Assembly: GCF_947387555.1 (NCBI RefSeq)
Contig: NZ_CANDNZ010000006.1
Location: forward strand, 371,001-435,000
Length of the DNA: 64,000 bases
Direction: 5' to 3'
DNA from: Thalassomonas sp. RHCl1
GTDB taxonomy: Bacteria; Pseudomonadota; Gammaproteobacteria; Enterobacterales; Alteromonadaceae
Shown here piece after piece: positions 1 to 8,352 of the stretch. Positions within the stretch are counted from its first letter, which is position 1. Every line of letters starts with the position of its first letter. The position numbers and the translations under genes were made by a program. The notes under the pieces are model-generated. The model saw only the letters and a list, made by a program, of their open reading frames with translations, had not been told where the DNA came from and did not search any database.

Positions 1-36
1 CACCATACTCATGAGCATGCCCATGAACATGGATAG
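1..36 (+). CDS. ureE: Urease accessory protein UreE, C-terminal tail (partial)
   Basis: Only the last 11 codons are in the window. They read [11 protein letters not shown] and end in TAG at 34-36, in a frame different from ureF. A histidine-rich tail directly in front of ureF is the hallmark of UreE, the nickel metallochaperone that delivers nickel to the UreABC apo-urease complex with UreF, UreG and UreD. The body of the gene lies to the left of the window, so nothing more can be said about it. Confidence 0.8.
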   Translation, partial: HHTHEHAHEHG

Positions 37-55
37 TGCCGGAGGACGGGAAGCT

Positions 56-736
56 ATGGCGCCGCTGCAACTTAACCGTTTATTGCAACTGTGCAGCGCC
101 AATTTACCCGTGGGCGGTTTTTCCTTCTCCCAGGGACTGGAATACGCCACAGAAAAAAACTGGGTAAACGACCAGGCCAGTGCCCACAGCTGGATTGTCC
201 TGAACCTGTCCCAGGGGATTACTTATACCGACCTGGCGCTGTTAAAGCGGTTATATCTTGCGATTGAGCAGCAAGATATGGCGCAGGCCATTTATTGGAA
301 TCAACACTTGATAGCCTGCAGGGAAAGCAAGGAATTGCGGCTGGCGGATGTGGTCATGGGCAAGGCCCTGATGCGTTTGCTGGCGGGGTTGGATGATATA
401 GCGCTTGGCCGGTATCAGGCGTTAACAGATCGGGCTGAAATCAGCTTTGTCTGCACTTTTGCGCTGGCGGCTTATTTGTGGGACATAGATATTATCAGCA
501 CCTTAAGCGGTTATTGCTGGACCTTTATCGATAACCAGGTGGCGGCGGCGACTAAGTTAATCCCGCTCGGACAAACCCAGGGACAAAACCTGCTGTTTAG
601 TTTAAGCCGGGAAGTGGCACAGGCGGTGAGTAAGGCCGATCAGCTTGTTGATGAAGATATCGGCGCCAGCCTGCCGGGATTAGCCATGGCTAGCGCCTGG
701 CATGAAAGCCAGTACAGCCGCCTCTTTCGTTCATAA
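56..736 (+). CDS. ureF: Urease accessory protein UreF
   Basis: UreF forms the UreD-UreF-UreG activation complex in the cytoplasm and gates GTP-dependent nickel insertion into urease. The N-terminus [20 protein letters not shown] is the family signature (substrate-like helix followed by PVGxFSxSxGLE). The all-helical body of 226 residues is normal family length. I start at 56 because GGAGG at 41-45 is well placed for this ATG. An in-frame ATG at 11 lies inside the ureE tail and has no ribosome binding site. Gene order ureE-ureF-ureG is canonical; the gap to ureE is 19 bp. Confidence 0.95.
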   Translation: MAPLQLNRLLQLCSANLPVGGFSFSQGLEYATEKNWVNDQASAHSWIVLNLSQGITYTDLALLKRLYLAIEQQDMAQAIYWNQHLIACRESKELRLADVVMGKALMRLLAGLDDIALGRYQALTDRAEISFVCTFALAAYLWDIDIISTLSGYCWTFIDNQVAAATKLIPLGQTQGQNLLFSLSREVAQAVSKADQLVDEDIGASLPGLAMASAWHESQYSRLFRS

Positions 737-792
737 AAGAGTTTGGCAGGGAGTTTACTTTGCATGTTTTTAGGAGAAGGTTAGGAGAAGAG

Positions 793-1419
793 ATGAGAAA
801 AAAACAAGTATTAAGGATAGGGGTCGGCGGACCTGTCGGCTCGGGAAAAACCGCGCTGTTAAGGTGCCTGTGTCTGGCATTGCGGGATAAGTACGATATA
901 GCGGTGGTGACCAATGATATTTATACCCGGGAAGATGCCGAATTTCTTACCCGCCATGATGCCCTGGAGACGGAGCGTATTGTCGGGGTGGAAACCGGCG
1001 GTTGCCCCCATACCGCGATCCGCGAGGATGCTTCCATGAACCTTGCTGCTATCGATGATTTGCAGCAAAGCTTTCCCGATCTGGACTTTGTCCTGGTGGA
1101 AAGCGGCGGTGATAACTTAAGCGCGACTTTCAGCCCGGAACTCTCGGATCTGACCCTGTATGTGATCGATGTTTCCGCCGGCGATAAAATTCCCCGCAAG
1201 GGCGGTCCGGGGATCACTAAGTCGGACTTATTGATCATCAATAAAATTGACCTGGCGGATATGGTGGGGGCCTCGCTGGAGGTGATGGATCGGGATGCGA
1301 AAAAAATGCGCGGCGATAAGCCTTTTGTTTTTGCCAATATGAAAACCGAGCAGGGACTGAGTGACATTATCGGTTTTATCGAATGCGAAGGCATGTTGCA
1401 GCCGTTAGCTGTAACTTAA
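793..1419 (+). CDS. ureG: Urease accessory GTPase UreG
   Basis: UreG is the SIMIBI-class GTPase that powers nickel delivery to urease. The P-loop GPVGSGKT lies near residue 12, followed by the [15 protein letters not shown] block with the nickel-binding CPH motif, a VESGGDNL motif, and NKIDLAD for guanine recognition. Its 208 residues match the family. The start at 793 is preceded by AGGAGAAG; an ATG at 760 would add 11 residues not seen in UreG. It follows ureF by 56 bp in the same operon. Confidence 0.96.
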   Translation: MRKKQVLRIGVGGPVGSGKTALLRCLCLALRDKYDIAVVTNDIYTREDAEFLTRHDALETERIVGVETGGCPHTAIREDASMNLAAIDDLQQSFPDLDFVLVESGGDNLSATFSPELSDLTLYVIDVSAGDKIPRKGGPGITKSDLLIINKIDLADMVGASLEVMDRDAKKMRGDKPFVFANMKTEQGLSDIIGFIECEGMLQPLAVT

Positions 1420-1453
1420 TCATAAATATTCACCTTAAAAAGAAGAGGGCAAG

Positions 1454-1654
1454 ATGCGACTATTCACTGTTATTAAAATAACCTTCATTTTTATTGCCAG
1501 CCTGATCTCTGGCCAGGCGCTGGCCCATACCGATCATGCGCTGGGAGAAGGTTTGGCTCACTATCTCTATCATGGTGTTTCAGCTGTTATTGTTTTGTTG
1601 GTGTTGGCCAATGTCATTGGCTGGTGGCGGGAAAAATACCTTAAACAAAAATAA
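1454..1654 (+). CDS. Small membrane protein after ureG, function unknown
   Basis: A 66-residue protein with a probable signal peptide (hydrophobic residues 8-22, likely cleavage after GQALA). A short histidine-containing segment (HTDH, then HYLYH) follows, then one transmembrane helix (about 42-58) and a basic tail. It lies 34 bp after ureG with the ribosome site AGAGGGC and is probably co-transcribed. The histidines and the urease setting suggest a link to nickel, but this is only inference. It does not show the full HupE/UreJ transporter architecture. Confidence 0.65.
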   Translation: MRLFTVIKITFIFIASLISGQALAHTDHALGEGLAHYLYHGVSAVIVLLVLANVIGWWREKYLKQK

Positions 1655-1757
1655 CGGATATGGCTTAACGGGATTGCAAGACTCCCCAGATATTTTGTGC
1701 CATATCAGGCATAAGTTTCTCTGTTTGATATGGCGGTTTTTATCTATAAACCCTAAA

Positions 1758-2720
1758 TTATATCGGAGTTACCGGAATATATATTTTGATAACATGCTTG
1801 TTTTGCGGGTGCTGGTTGGGGTCGTTCAGGTACTCCTCAAAGGCGCACCTGTCATCCGGCATATAACCGCTGCCCGGCAGCCAGTCACTGTAGAGTATAT
1901 CCCAGGCCTGCTGATATTCGTCGGCGTCAATTTCAAAGTGGGCGCTGGCGTACTTACCGCTGGGCAAGACAGAGGTGCCGATATCGCCGTCGGATTTGCT
2001 GCCGGGAGGCACAGAAATACAGACATCGGATTTAAACTTTTCGAAATCCGTGATCTTTAAGGCGTCGCGAAACACGGTAAAAAACCGGGTGCCGGGGCAG
2101 CTGACCAGATCACGGGCGGCCCCCCAGGTCATTAATTTTTCAAACAGCTGCGCCCATTTTTTCTGCTGGCCTTTAAAAGGCCCGATATGGCGCAGATAAG
2201 CCAGCTGAACCTCAGGCAAGTCACTGACTTCTATGGTGACATTTTTTCTTGTTAACATATCTAAATTCCACTGTTTTTGATTGGTTTCAGGGTCAATATA
2301 CAGGGAAGATATGCTGTTCTTTTGCCAGTGTTTGCTTTGTACTTTGCAATTCTTGCTAAATCGCTGCTCCGGTGTTTTACGCCAGGCGGTGGCACTGATG
2401 GCAAAATATTCTTTAAAGGTGCGGGCGAAAGAAGCCGAGTTGCTGAAACCGCAGTCCAGGGCGATGGCGGTTACGGATTTTTGTTTTTGGTATTTCAGCT
2501 GATGGGCAGCTTTTTCTATGCGGATGCGCTGGATATATTTATACAGGGACTCGCCGACGATAGCTTTAAAAATACGGTGAAAATGAAAGGGAGAAAAATT
2601 GGCAATACCGGCTAAGATTTCCAGGTTTTGTTCGCTGGCGTAATGCCGCTCCAGATGATCCAATACCGTATTGATCCTGCGCTTATATTCATTAGTTTGC
2701 TTGATGTTTTTGCTTTCCAT
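1758..2720 (-). CDS. AraC-family regulator with C-terminal GyrI-like effector domain
   Basis: A 320-residue transcription factor. Residues about 10-110 form an AraC/XylS DNA-binding domain with two helix-turn-helices (FSPFHFHRIFKAIVGES and AIALDCGFSNSASFARTFKE). Residues about 160-320 form a GyrI-like/SOUL-type domain (VEVSDLPEVQLAYLRHIGPF) of the kind that binds small hydrophobic effectors in Rob and BmrR relatives. This order (HTH first) is that of Rob-like regulators. It is the last gene of a minus-strand series, 29 bp after the DUF1801 gene. The inducer cannot be read from sequence. Confidence 0.9.
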   Translation of the reverse strand: MESKNIKQTNEYKRRINTVLDHLERHYASEQNLEILAGIANFSPFHFHRIFKAIVGESLYKYIQRIRIEKAAHQLKYQKQKSVTAIALDCGFSNSASFARTFKEYFAISATAWRKTPEQRFSKNCKVQSKHWQKNSISSLYIDPETNQKQWNLDMLTRKNVTIEVSDLPEVQLAYLRHIGPFKGQQKKWAQLFEKLMTWGAARDLVSCPGTRFFTVFRDALKITDFEKFKSDVCISVPPGSKSDGDIGTSVLPSGKYASAHFEIDADEYQQAWDILYSDWLPGSGYMPDDRCAFEEYLNDPNQHPQNKHVIKIYIPVTPI

Positions 2721-2749
2721 GATCTGATCTATTGACGTACAGGCAGGGG

Positions 2750-3127
2750 TTAACAGCCGATATTTTTGCCTGCCTGGTGTAATGCTATTGCTTTACTGAT
2801 AAAAGCCTGAATCTGGGTACTTGCAACAGGTACAGACTTTTTGAACCGGATACAGCCTTTGCCGAGATCTAAACCGGCCAATAACTCTCCCTGCTCATCG
2901 ATGGCGCTGATGTTGCCGACGTAAAGGCTGACATAATGTTTTTGTGCATTCAGGTGAAACAAGCTGCCGCTGTGGTCGCTGTAACTGAGCATTTTATACG
3001 CTATGCCTTCGTTTAAAAAAGGAGCCGAGGTTTTAATCAGCTTCCTGAGCTGCTCCAGGGTATCGCGGCGCCAGTCGTCGGCTAAGGCCGCGATATATTG
3101 TTCGGGGGTCGTGACATCGTATTGCAT
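2750..3127 (-). CDS. DUF1801 (YdhG-like) protein
   Basis: 125 residues matching the DUF1801/YdhG type: an N-terminal helix with YIAALADDWRRDTLEQLRKLI, the EGIAYKMLSY core, and a C-terminal LGKGCIRFKKSVPV strand-turn. Some members have been described as frataxin-like iron chaperones, but most have no proven role. The start codon is preceded by GGAGCAGGT, and the gap to the upstream MAPEG gene is only 12 bp, so it is almost certainly co-transcribed with it. Confidence 0.82.
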   Translation of the reverse strand: MQYDVTTPEQYIAALADDWRRDTLEQLRKLIKTSAPFLNEGIAYKMLSYSDHSGSLFHLNAQKHYVSLYVGNISAIDEQGELLAGLDLGKGCIRFKKSVPVASTQIQAFISKAIALHQAGKNIGC

Positions 3128-3139
3128 ACCTGCTCCAGT

Positions 3140-3565
3140 TTAAAAGGCTTGAAATAAAATGCTGCCGGCGATAAAGGAGGTTAACAAAATCAATAAGATG
3201 CAACCAAAAGTAAATACCTTTTTCCTGTGGGGCACATAGTTGGAGCCGGTATGGATCACGGCGTGGGCGATGCGGCTAAAGACAAACGCCCAGGCAATCA
3301 GCTGGACATAAAGGTTAGTGAATTCCATGGCCCAGAGGATAAATGTCAGCACATAGAAGAGTACCGGCAGTTCGAACTGGTTGCGGATGCAGTTATTGAT
3401 CTGGCGGACATTGTCGGGCCAGGCATCGTCATGTAAGGCTCGTCTTGCCTTGTCGACCTGACCCTGCTGTATCGCTTTCGCCTTGGTTTTGGCAAGGCGG
3501 ATATATAAGACAAACACGATGGCGATATTGACTAATACAGGTAAAAATATCAGATTATTTTGCAT
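3140..3565 (-). CDS. MAPEG-family membrane protein
   Basis: 141 residues with four hydrophobic helices (about 5-22, 65-82, 84-105, 120-138). The MAPEG signature RNQFELPVLFY lies between helix 1 and 2, and a second conserved stretch RIAHAVIHTGSN follows. Eukaryotic members are glutathione transferases or leukotriene synthases in membranes; bacterial members are mostly of unknown substrate. The start overlaps the stop of the GrpB gene by 11 bp and has a GAGGGATC ribosome site, which suggests translational coupling. Confidence 0.9.
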   Translation of the reverse strand: MQNNLIFLPVLVNIAIVFVLYIRLAKTKAKAIQQGQVDKARRALHDDAWPDNVRQINNCIRNQFELPVLFYVLTFILWAMEFTNLYVQLIAWAFVFSRIAHAVIHTGSNYVPHRKKVFTFGCILLILLTSFIAGSILFQAF

Positions 3566-4076
3566 GTGATCCCTCTTTAATCTTGGTTAACAACGCCTGG
3601 ATAAAAGGCCATTTGTTTTGGGTATATAGCTCGCGGTCCTGCTTGTGCTCCCGGGCGAGTTTCCTTTTTAATTCGCAATATGCTTCTGCATCTTGCGGGC
3701 GATTACGTAAATGGTCGCGAAATGCCAGGCGCTCAAGCCATAATGGGCTGTTAAAAGGCACCAGGTGCAGATGGTGGGTGCGGATCTCCGGTGTCGGCTT
3801 GCAAAACCAGTGCATTACGTCGCTCTTGTAAGGATAATAGCAATAACCGTTGGCGGATAAGATCTCTATTGCCCTTTGGGACTCTGCCAGGCCTTTTACT
3901 CCGAGCATAATATCTATTACCGGCTTGGCCGCCAGTCCCGGGACCGAAGTACTGCCGACATGCTCAATGCTGCCGGTGATAAACTGCGGCAACAGCCCGG
4001 ATAAAAAGTTTTTTTCTGCCGTGAACATAGCGGGCCAGTCGGGATTATATTCGCTGATGATGACATCTTCACTCAT
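3555..4076 (-). CDS. GrpB family protein (UPF0157)
   Basis: 173 residues of the GrpB/UPF0157 family, a nucleotidyltransferase-fold group. Visible motifs are IEHVGSTSVPGLAAKPVIDIM (nucleotidyltransferase-like GS plus PxxDI) and HHLHLVPFNSPLWLERLAFRDHLR. Biochemical activity is not established for most members; some relate to CoaE/GrpB fusions. I choose the ATG at 4076 (MSEDVI) because the longer reading frame runs far into the esterase gene. This start overlaps the esterase stop by 8 bp and has GGGGAAG upstream. Confidence 0.88.
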   Translation of the reverse strand: MSEDVIISEYNPDWPAMFTAEKNFLSGLLPQFITGSIEHVGSTSVPGLAAKPVIDIMLGVKGLAESQRAIEILSANGYCYYPYKSDVMHWFCKPTPEIRTHHLHLVPFNSPLWLERLAFRDHLRNRPQDAEAYCELKRKLAREHKQDRELYTQNKWPFIQALLTKIKEGSHAK

Positions 4077-4863
4077 GGTCTTCCCCGGGGACTGCACTGG
4101 TTTCTTTATTCCCGGCAAATAACCACAGCAGGGATTCTTTTAATAATTGCGCGCCGTGGATCAGGTTGTGTGCCTGGTTGCCAAATTCAAAGTGATAGTG
4201 ATAATCCTTAAAGTGCAGGGCCGCCGCCATTTGTTTGTTGCCCAGGGCCCAGTTGCCGTAACGGGTATCGAGATCATGGCTGCCGCTTTGGAAATACATC
4301 TTGATCGGCTTCGGTGCCTCATTCCTGATCAGATAGGGGTATTTGCCGCCGCCGCGGATATCGACAAAACTGCCGCAATGGCTCAGTACCTTGCCAAAAG
4401 TATCGCTGCGGAACCAGGCCACCGACCAGGCGCAAATGCCGCCCGAGCTGAAACCGGCAATCACGCGGTTTTCGGGATCTTTGGTTATGTTCAGTCCGGC
4501 AAGCGCCTGTGGCAGTAGTTCATTAATCAGGAAGCGGCTGTACTGGTCGCTGACGGTATCATATTCGAAGCTGCGCTGGCTGTCGGGATGGTGTTCCGCC
4601 TTGGTTGGTGCGATCACTTCTCCGGGGTTGACGAAGATACAAACCGTGGGAGGGATCTCGTTGGCGGCGATCATTGCATCCATGACCGCCGGTACCTGCA
4701 TGGGCTTCTTGCTGTCGAGATAACTTTCGCCATCCTGGAATACCATCAGGTTGGCGGGAGACTCAGACGAATATTGCTCAGGGATATAGAGCCAGTAATC
4801 CCGGGTGGTACCGGCATAAATGTCACTTAAAAATGTCTGCCGGGTTAAGGCGCCTGTTTTCAT
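4069..4863 (-). CDS. Esterase family protein (enterochelin-esterase-like alpha/beta hydrolase)
   Basis: About 264 residues of the esterase D / Fes-like alpha/beta hydrolase family. The N-terminal strand pattern YAGTTRDYWLYIPEQY, an FVNPGE strand, and the nucleophile elbow GFSSGG are visible, with a late acid (SGSHDLD) and a C-terminal histidine (NQAHNLIHG). No signal peptide, so probably cytoplasmic. The substrate is unknown; no siderophore genes lie nearby. The start is uncertain: ATG 4863 has a weak AAGAG, and an in-frame ATG at 4890 has no ribosome site. Confidence 0.85.
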   Translation of the reverse strand: MKTGALTRQTFLSDIYAGTTRDYWLYIPEQYSSESPANLMVFQDGESYLDSKKPMQVPAVMDAMIAANEIPPTVCIFVNPGEVIAPTKAEHHPDSQRSFEYDTVSDQYSRFLINELLPQALAGLNITKDPENRVIAGFSSGGICAWSVAWFRSDTFGKVLSHCGSFVDIRGGGKYPYLIRNEAPKPIKMYFQSGSHDLDTRYGNWALGNKQMAAALHFKDYHYHFEFGNQAHNLIHGAQLLKESLLWLFAGNKETSAVPGEDHE

Positions 4864-4967
4864 ATCTTTGCTCTTGCATCTATCAGCCATTTTTATTGGC
4901 TATAACTTAGCACAAGTCCCCGTTTTCAGGCGGGAAAACTTGTTCCACTTAACTGACATTATCACCG

Positions 4968-5399
4968 CTACAGCGACAGGTGCAATAAAGGGAAAGGTTT
5001 TCCCTGTCCGTCCAGCGGGGAGCGGCCGGTTACTTTAAAGCCGAGCTTTTGATAGAAAGCCAGCGCCTGCGGGTTCTGCTCGTTGACATCGACCTTAGTG
5101 GCAGCCAATTCTTCAATGGCATAACGGGTGAGTGTTTTGCCTACCCCTTGTCCCCGGTTAGCGGGCAGCACAAATAACATTTCGATATTGCCCTCGGCAA
5201 CCCCGAGAAAACCCAGGATAGTATTGCTGCCGTCTTTAATGCATCTCAAAGTTACCGCATCGAGGTAGTCATTTAAAATTAGCGGCTTTAAAAATTGAAT
5301 ATCGGCTTCGCTTAGAAAGTCATGAGTGGCTCTTACCGAGGCCTCCCATAAGTCCACCAGTTCCTGATGATCTTCTTTTGCTACTGCTTGTATTTTCAT
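4968..5399 (-). CDS. GNAT-family N-acetyltransferase
   Basis: 143 residues of the GNAT fold. The acetyl-CoA pyrophosphate-binding motif A reads MLFVLPANRGQGVGKTL, followed by the C-terminal VNEQNPQALAFYQKLGFKV strand typical of the family. The acceptor cannot be predicted. I choose the ATG at 5399 with GGAGCC upstream; the longer frame back to 5471 adds a low-complexity KNSHNK segment outside the fold. It probably heads the minus-strand set that runs through the esterase, GrpB, MAPEG and DUF1801 genes to the AraC gene. Confidence 0.88.
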   Translation of the reverse strand: MKIQAVAKEDHQELVDLWEASVRATHDFLSEADIQFLKPLILNDYLDAVTLRCIKDGSNTILGFLGVAEGNIEMLFVLPANRGQGVGKTLTRYAIEELAATKVDVNEQNPQALAFYQKLGFKVTGRSPLDGQGKPFPLLHLSL

Positions 5400-5778
5400 A
5401 AGGGCTCCAATAAAGCTTGTTGCTTTATGCTGATGTTTATACGGGAAGGTTTTGTTGTGGCTGTTTTTCAATGGTAAGGTTAACAGCTTCTCTATTTGAA
5501 TGTCGATAAGCTCATGATCTTTAAATGTAAATAACCTTGTCCTCTGGATTTGTTCAAATTATTAGAACACTTCAATCAGTTATTCGCTGTTTTTCCGCTC
5601 AGGCAAATCCCTACAATAATGCCAGATCCCGACAATGCTATTGGAGCGGAACCCTTAAGCACAGTTAAGTGCAGGCCTTTGCAGGGCTCATTTCACCAAA
5701 GGGCAATAGCAAAAAACACATTTTAGCGAATCAGTTGCGCCAATTCAGGTACTGCTCGCCAGTCACAAGGAAATAAAG
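5400..5778. other. Intergenic region between divergent GNAT and pirin genes
   Basis: 379 bp without a credible gene. It must hold the divergent promoters for the GNAT and pirin genes. I see AT-rich stretches around 5510-5580 but no clear operator, terminator or RNA structure. Confidence 0.6.
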
Positions 5779-6492
5779 ATGATCACGCATTATGCTTATA
5801 ACCGTTTAGGTAAAGCCAATCATGGCTGGCTTAAATCCAGCCATCATTTCAGCTTTGCCAATTATTATAATCCCAGACGCATGGGCTTTGGCACCTTACG
5901 TGTAGTGAATGACGACTGGGTACAACCGGGAACCGGCTTTGGTTCGCATCCGCATAAAAATATGGAGATCATCAGTTATATCCGCACCGGTGCCATCAGC
6001 CACCAGGACAGCACAGGCAATAAGGGCACGGTACAGGCCGGTGAAATTCAGGTGATGAGTGCCGGACGGGGCATAGTGCATTCGGAATATAACCTGACCA
6101 AGACGCCGCTGACTTTCTATCAGATCTGGATAGAAACCGACAGTTACAACGTTCAGCCAAGGTGGGACAGTAAAGTCTTTCCAACTAAGGCGGTGTCTAC
6201 CGAGTTACAGCTCCTGGTTTCCGGCTACCCGGAAGATAAGGGAGATGCCCTGTTTATCCATCAAAAAGCGCGGATTTTTGGCGGCAAGCTGACCAAAGGG
6301 GTGAAGTTTGAACATACCATCAACCACCAGGCATATATTCTGGCTTCTGACGGTAGTTTTGAAATCCAGGACAGCACCTCAAAGAGCATCATGAACAAGG
6401 GTGACGGCGCCGAAGTAAGCAAAAGTAAAACCGTGACTATCACCGCCCTGAGTAATTGTGAAGTTGTACTGATTGACGCACCCGAGCATTAA
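5779..6492 (+). CDS. Pirin family protein (YhhW-type bicupin)
   Basis: 237 residues of the pirin bicupin family. The N-terminal cupin has the metal-binding set HPHKNMEI (His57, His59) and GIVHSEYN (His101, Glu103); the second cupin is less conserved. Some members, such as E. coli YhhW, have quercetin 2,3-dioxygenase activity, but the natural substrate is generally unknown. The start codon is preceded by AAGGAAATAAAG. It is monocistronic and followed by a small hairpin. Confidence 0.92.
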   Translation: MITHYAYNRLGKANHGWLKSSHHFSFANYYNPRRMGFGTLRVVNDDWVQPGTGFGSHPHKNMEIISYIRTGAISHQDSTGNKGTVQAGEIQVMSAGRGIVHSEYNLTKTPLTFYQIWIETDSYNVQPRWDSKVFPTKAVSTELQLLVSGYPEDKGDALFIHQKARIFGGKLTKGVKFEHTINHQAYILASDGSFEIQDSTSKSIMNKGDGAEVSKSKTVTITALSNCEVVLIDAPEH

Positions 6493-6516
6493 TCTCTTCT
6501 TGTATTAACAACAGAG

Positions 6517-6545
6517 AACCGGTTGTTCAGCCCGGCCGGTTTTAT
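6517..6545 (+). terminator. Possible terminator after pirin gene
   Basis: AACCGG at 6517-6522 pairs with CCGGTT at 6536-6541 and is followed by a short T run. The stem is only 6 bp, so this is a weak call. Confidence 0.45.
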
Positions 6546-7066
6546 GTCTTTGTCTGTTTGCCTGTCCGCCTGAGTTATCTTTCAACAATACTGTTTTAAA
6601 ACAATTACATTAATTAACAAACATTTATGTTAGCTTGATTTACTGCTGGCCGTGAATAGTTTGTTGTTATTTAAATCCATTAATATCAATAAATTAATTG
6701 TGGTTTTATCTTAAGTGTCAGTTATTAAGCATTATTCAGATATTCAGAACACTTCGAACAGATTTTTGCGGTGTTTTCATTTTGTCCTGCTCATTAGAAT
6801 GGTGATCTGACTAAAAAGATAATCAGGAATAGCGATAGCCGGGCGGTGCTGATTTTCACTGCCTTGCTGGCGATATTCTGCTTGATGTGGCCTCGCCGGG
6901 CTTGTGTCGGCTGCTGTGAGGCTATGGCTGGTTTATTGTCCATCAACAGCCGTGGAAAAGGTTTGTTGAAGACGGATTTGTTTTGCTCCGGCAAGCAAAG
7001 CCAATTGTTTGAACAATTGATTAGCGAAGACATTTATATAAAAACTATATTCGGGGAGAAAATACG
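6546..7066. other. Intergenic region upstream of the glutathionyl-hydroquinone reductase gene
   Basis: About 520 bp without a credible gene. The first half is very AT-rich (6590-6740). The second half contains an open frame starting at 6846 with hydrophobic residues, but it has no ribosome site and runs into the next gene, so I do not call it. A perfect inverted repeat at 7002-7019 (separate entry) lies in the promoter. Confidence 0.6.
7002..7019. promoter_or_regulatory. Perfect 8-bp-arm inverted repeat, probable operator
   Basis: CAATTGTT-TG-AACAATTG: two perfect 8-bp arms separated by 2 bp. The repeat lies 47 bp upstream of the next start codon. It overlaps a plausible -35 (TTGAAC at 7009-7014), with TTATAT about 18 bp further on. 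The position suggests binding of a dimeric repressor or activator. Which protein binds is unknown. Confidence 0.6.
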
Positions 7067-8029
7067 ATGGGATTATTGGTCAAAGGTAAGTGGGTGGATA
7101 AATGGTACGATACCGAGAGCAATGCAGGTGAATTTAAACGCGGCGCCAGCATGTTCCGCAATTGGCTGACTGCAGATGGCGCTCCCGGCCCCACCGGCAG
7201 CGGCGGATTCCAGGCAGAAAAAGGCCGTTATCATTTATATATCTCCCTGGCCTGTCCATGGGCGCACCGGACCTTGATTTTTCTTAAGCTTAAAGGCTTG
7301 GAAGATTATATCGATGTTACTGTGGTCGATGCGGTGATGCTGGAGAACGGTTGGGAAGTGAATGATCCCCTTTATGATGCCAGCTATATGTACCAGTTAT
7401 ATTTAAAAGCCGCCGGCGACTACGAAGGCCGGGTAACTGTGCCTGTGCTGTGGGATAAGAAAAACGCCACTATCGTCAGTAATGAATCGTCAGATATCAT
7501 CCGCATGTTTAACAGCGCCTTTAACCACCTGACCGGCAATGAAGACGATTATTATCCGCAAGCATTGCAGGAAAAAATCGACCAGATTAACGACCGTGTT
7601 TATGAAGAAATCAATAACGGTGTTTACCGTGCCGGTTTTGCCACCACGCAACAGGCCTATGAATCGGCTTATTACCAGCTTGGAGATGCCCTTGAGTGGG
7701 TGGAAAGCATTTTATCCAGCCAGCGTTATCTGACCGGTGACAAAGTGACCGAGGCCGACTGGCGCTTGTTTACGACCCTGATCCGTTTTGATGCGGTTTA
7801 TCACGGCCACTTTAAATGCAACAAGAAAAAGTTGTCGGAATATCCTGCCATTACCGGTTATATCCGCGAGTTATACCAATGGCCGGGTGTCGAGCTGACG
7901 GTGAATTTTGAGCATATTAAAACCCATTATTATGCCAGCCACCTGATGATCAACCCGACCGGCGTCGTGCCTTTAGGACCGGAGCAAGACTTTAATCTGC
8001 CCCACGGCCGCGACAAAATCGCCTTTTAA
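7067..8029 (+). CDS. Glutathionyl-hydroquinone reductase (Xi-class glutathione S-transferase)
   Basis: 320 residues of the YqjG/PcpF/ECM4 family, cytoplasmic enzymes that reduce glutathionyl-hydroquinones to hydroquinones with glutathione. The catalytic motif CPWAHR (Cys63) lies in the thioredoxin-like domain. The extended helical C-terminal domain has TEADWRLFTTLIRFDAVYHG. Length is standard for the family. The start codon is preceded by GGGGAGA. A quinone-protecting enzyme fits with the HPPD/multicopper-oxidase operon a few kb away, though no direct link is shown. Confidence 0.94.
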   Translation: MGLLVKGKWVDKWYDTESNAGEFKRGASMFRNWLTADGAPGPTGSGGFQAEKGRYHLYISLACPWAHRTLIFLKLKGLEDYIDVTVVDAVMLENGWEVNDPLYDASYMYQLYLKAAGDYEGRVTVPVLWDKKNATIVSNESSDIIRMFNSAFNHLTGNEDDYYPQALQEKIDQINDRVYEEINNGVYRAGFATTQQAYESAYYQLGDALEWVESILSSQRYLTGDKVTEADWRLFTTLIRFDAVYHGHFKCNKKKLSEYPAITGYIRELYQWPGVELTVNFEHIKTHYYASHLMINPTGVVPLGPEQDFNLPHGRDKIAF

Positions 8030-8352
8030 CTGTCGCCTTTAAATCATCACGGATTAATGGCGAATACCGGGTGTAACAACGCGCCCGGTAAAAGTTTAAA
8101 AAATTAATCAAGCCGGTATCCGGCTTAGCCTGGAAACTCCAGTGCTTATGCTTCCCGGAAATCATATGGATATGATCGCCGGATAACGAAATCAGTTATC
8201 CCGGCTCCCGGCAAGGAAGTTCACTGCTATTAGCTGACTGCTAAGGCCTTGCCGTTTCTTGTTTATCCATCTTGTGCCCGAGTGAAAATACCGGTTAAAT
8301 TTTATTTCCCTGAAATTTAAGCACCAGGGAAATCCTTGTAAATTAGGTTAGT
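8030..8352. other. Intergenic region before the LysR gene
   Basis: 323 bp without a gene. It contains two imperfect hairpins: AAGCCGG/CCGGCTT around 8109-8126, and GGATAAC/GTTATCC around 8180-8204. Neither is followed by a T run, so I do not call terminators. Confidence 0.55.

Noticed and set aside
921..1394. 157-codon minus-strand frame inside ureG
   Set aside because: A shadow of the certain ureG gene; composition reflects the opposite strand.
6846..7169. Hydrophobic open frame upstream of and into the GS-hydroquinone reductase gene
   Set aside because: No ribosome site, it crosses a probable promoter and operator, and it overlaps a certain gene in another frame.
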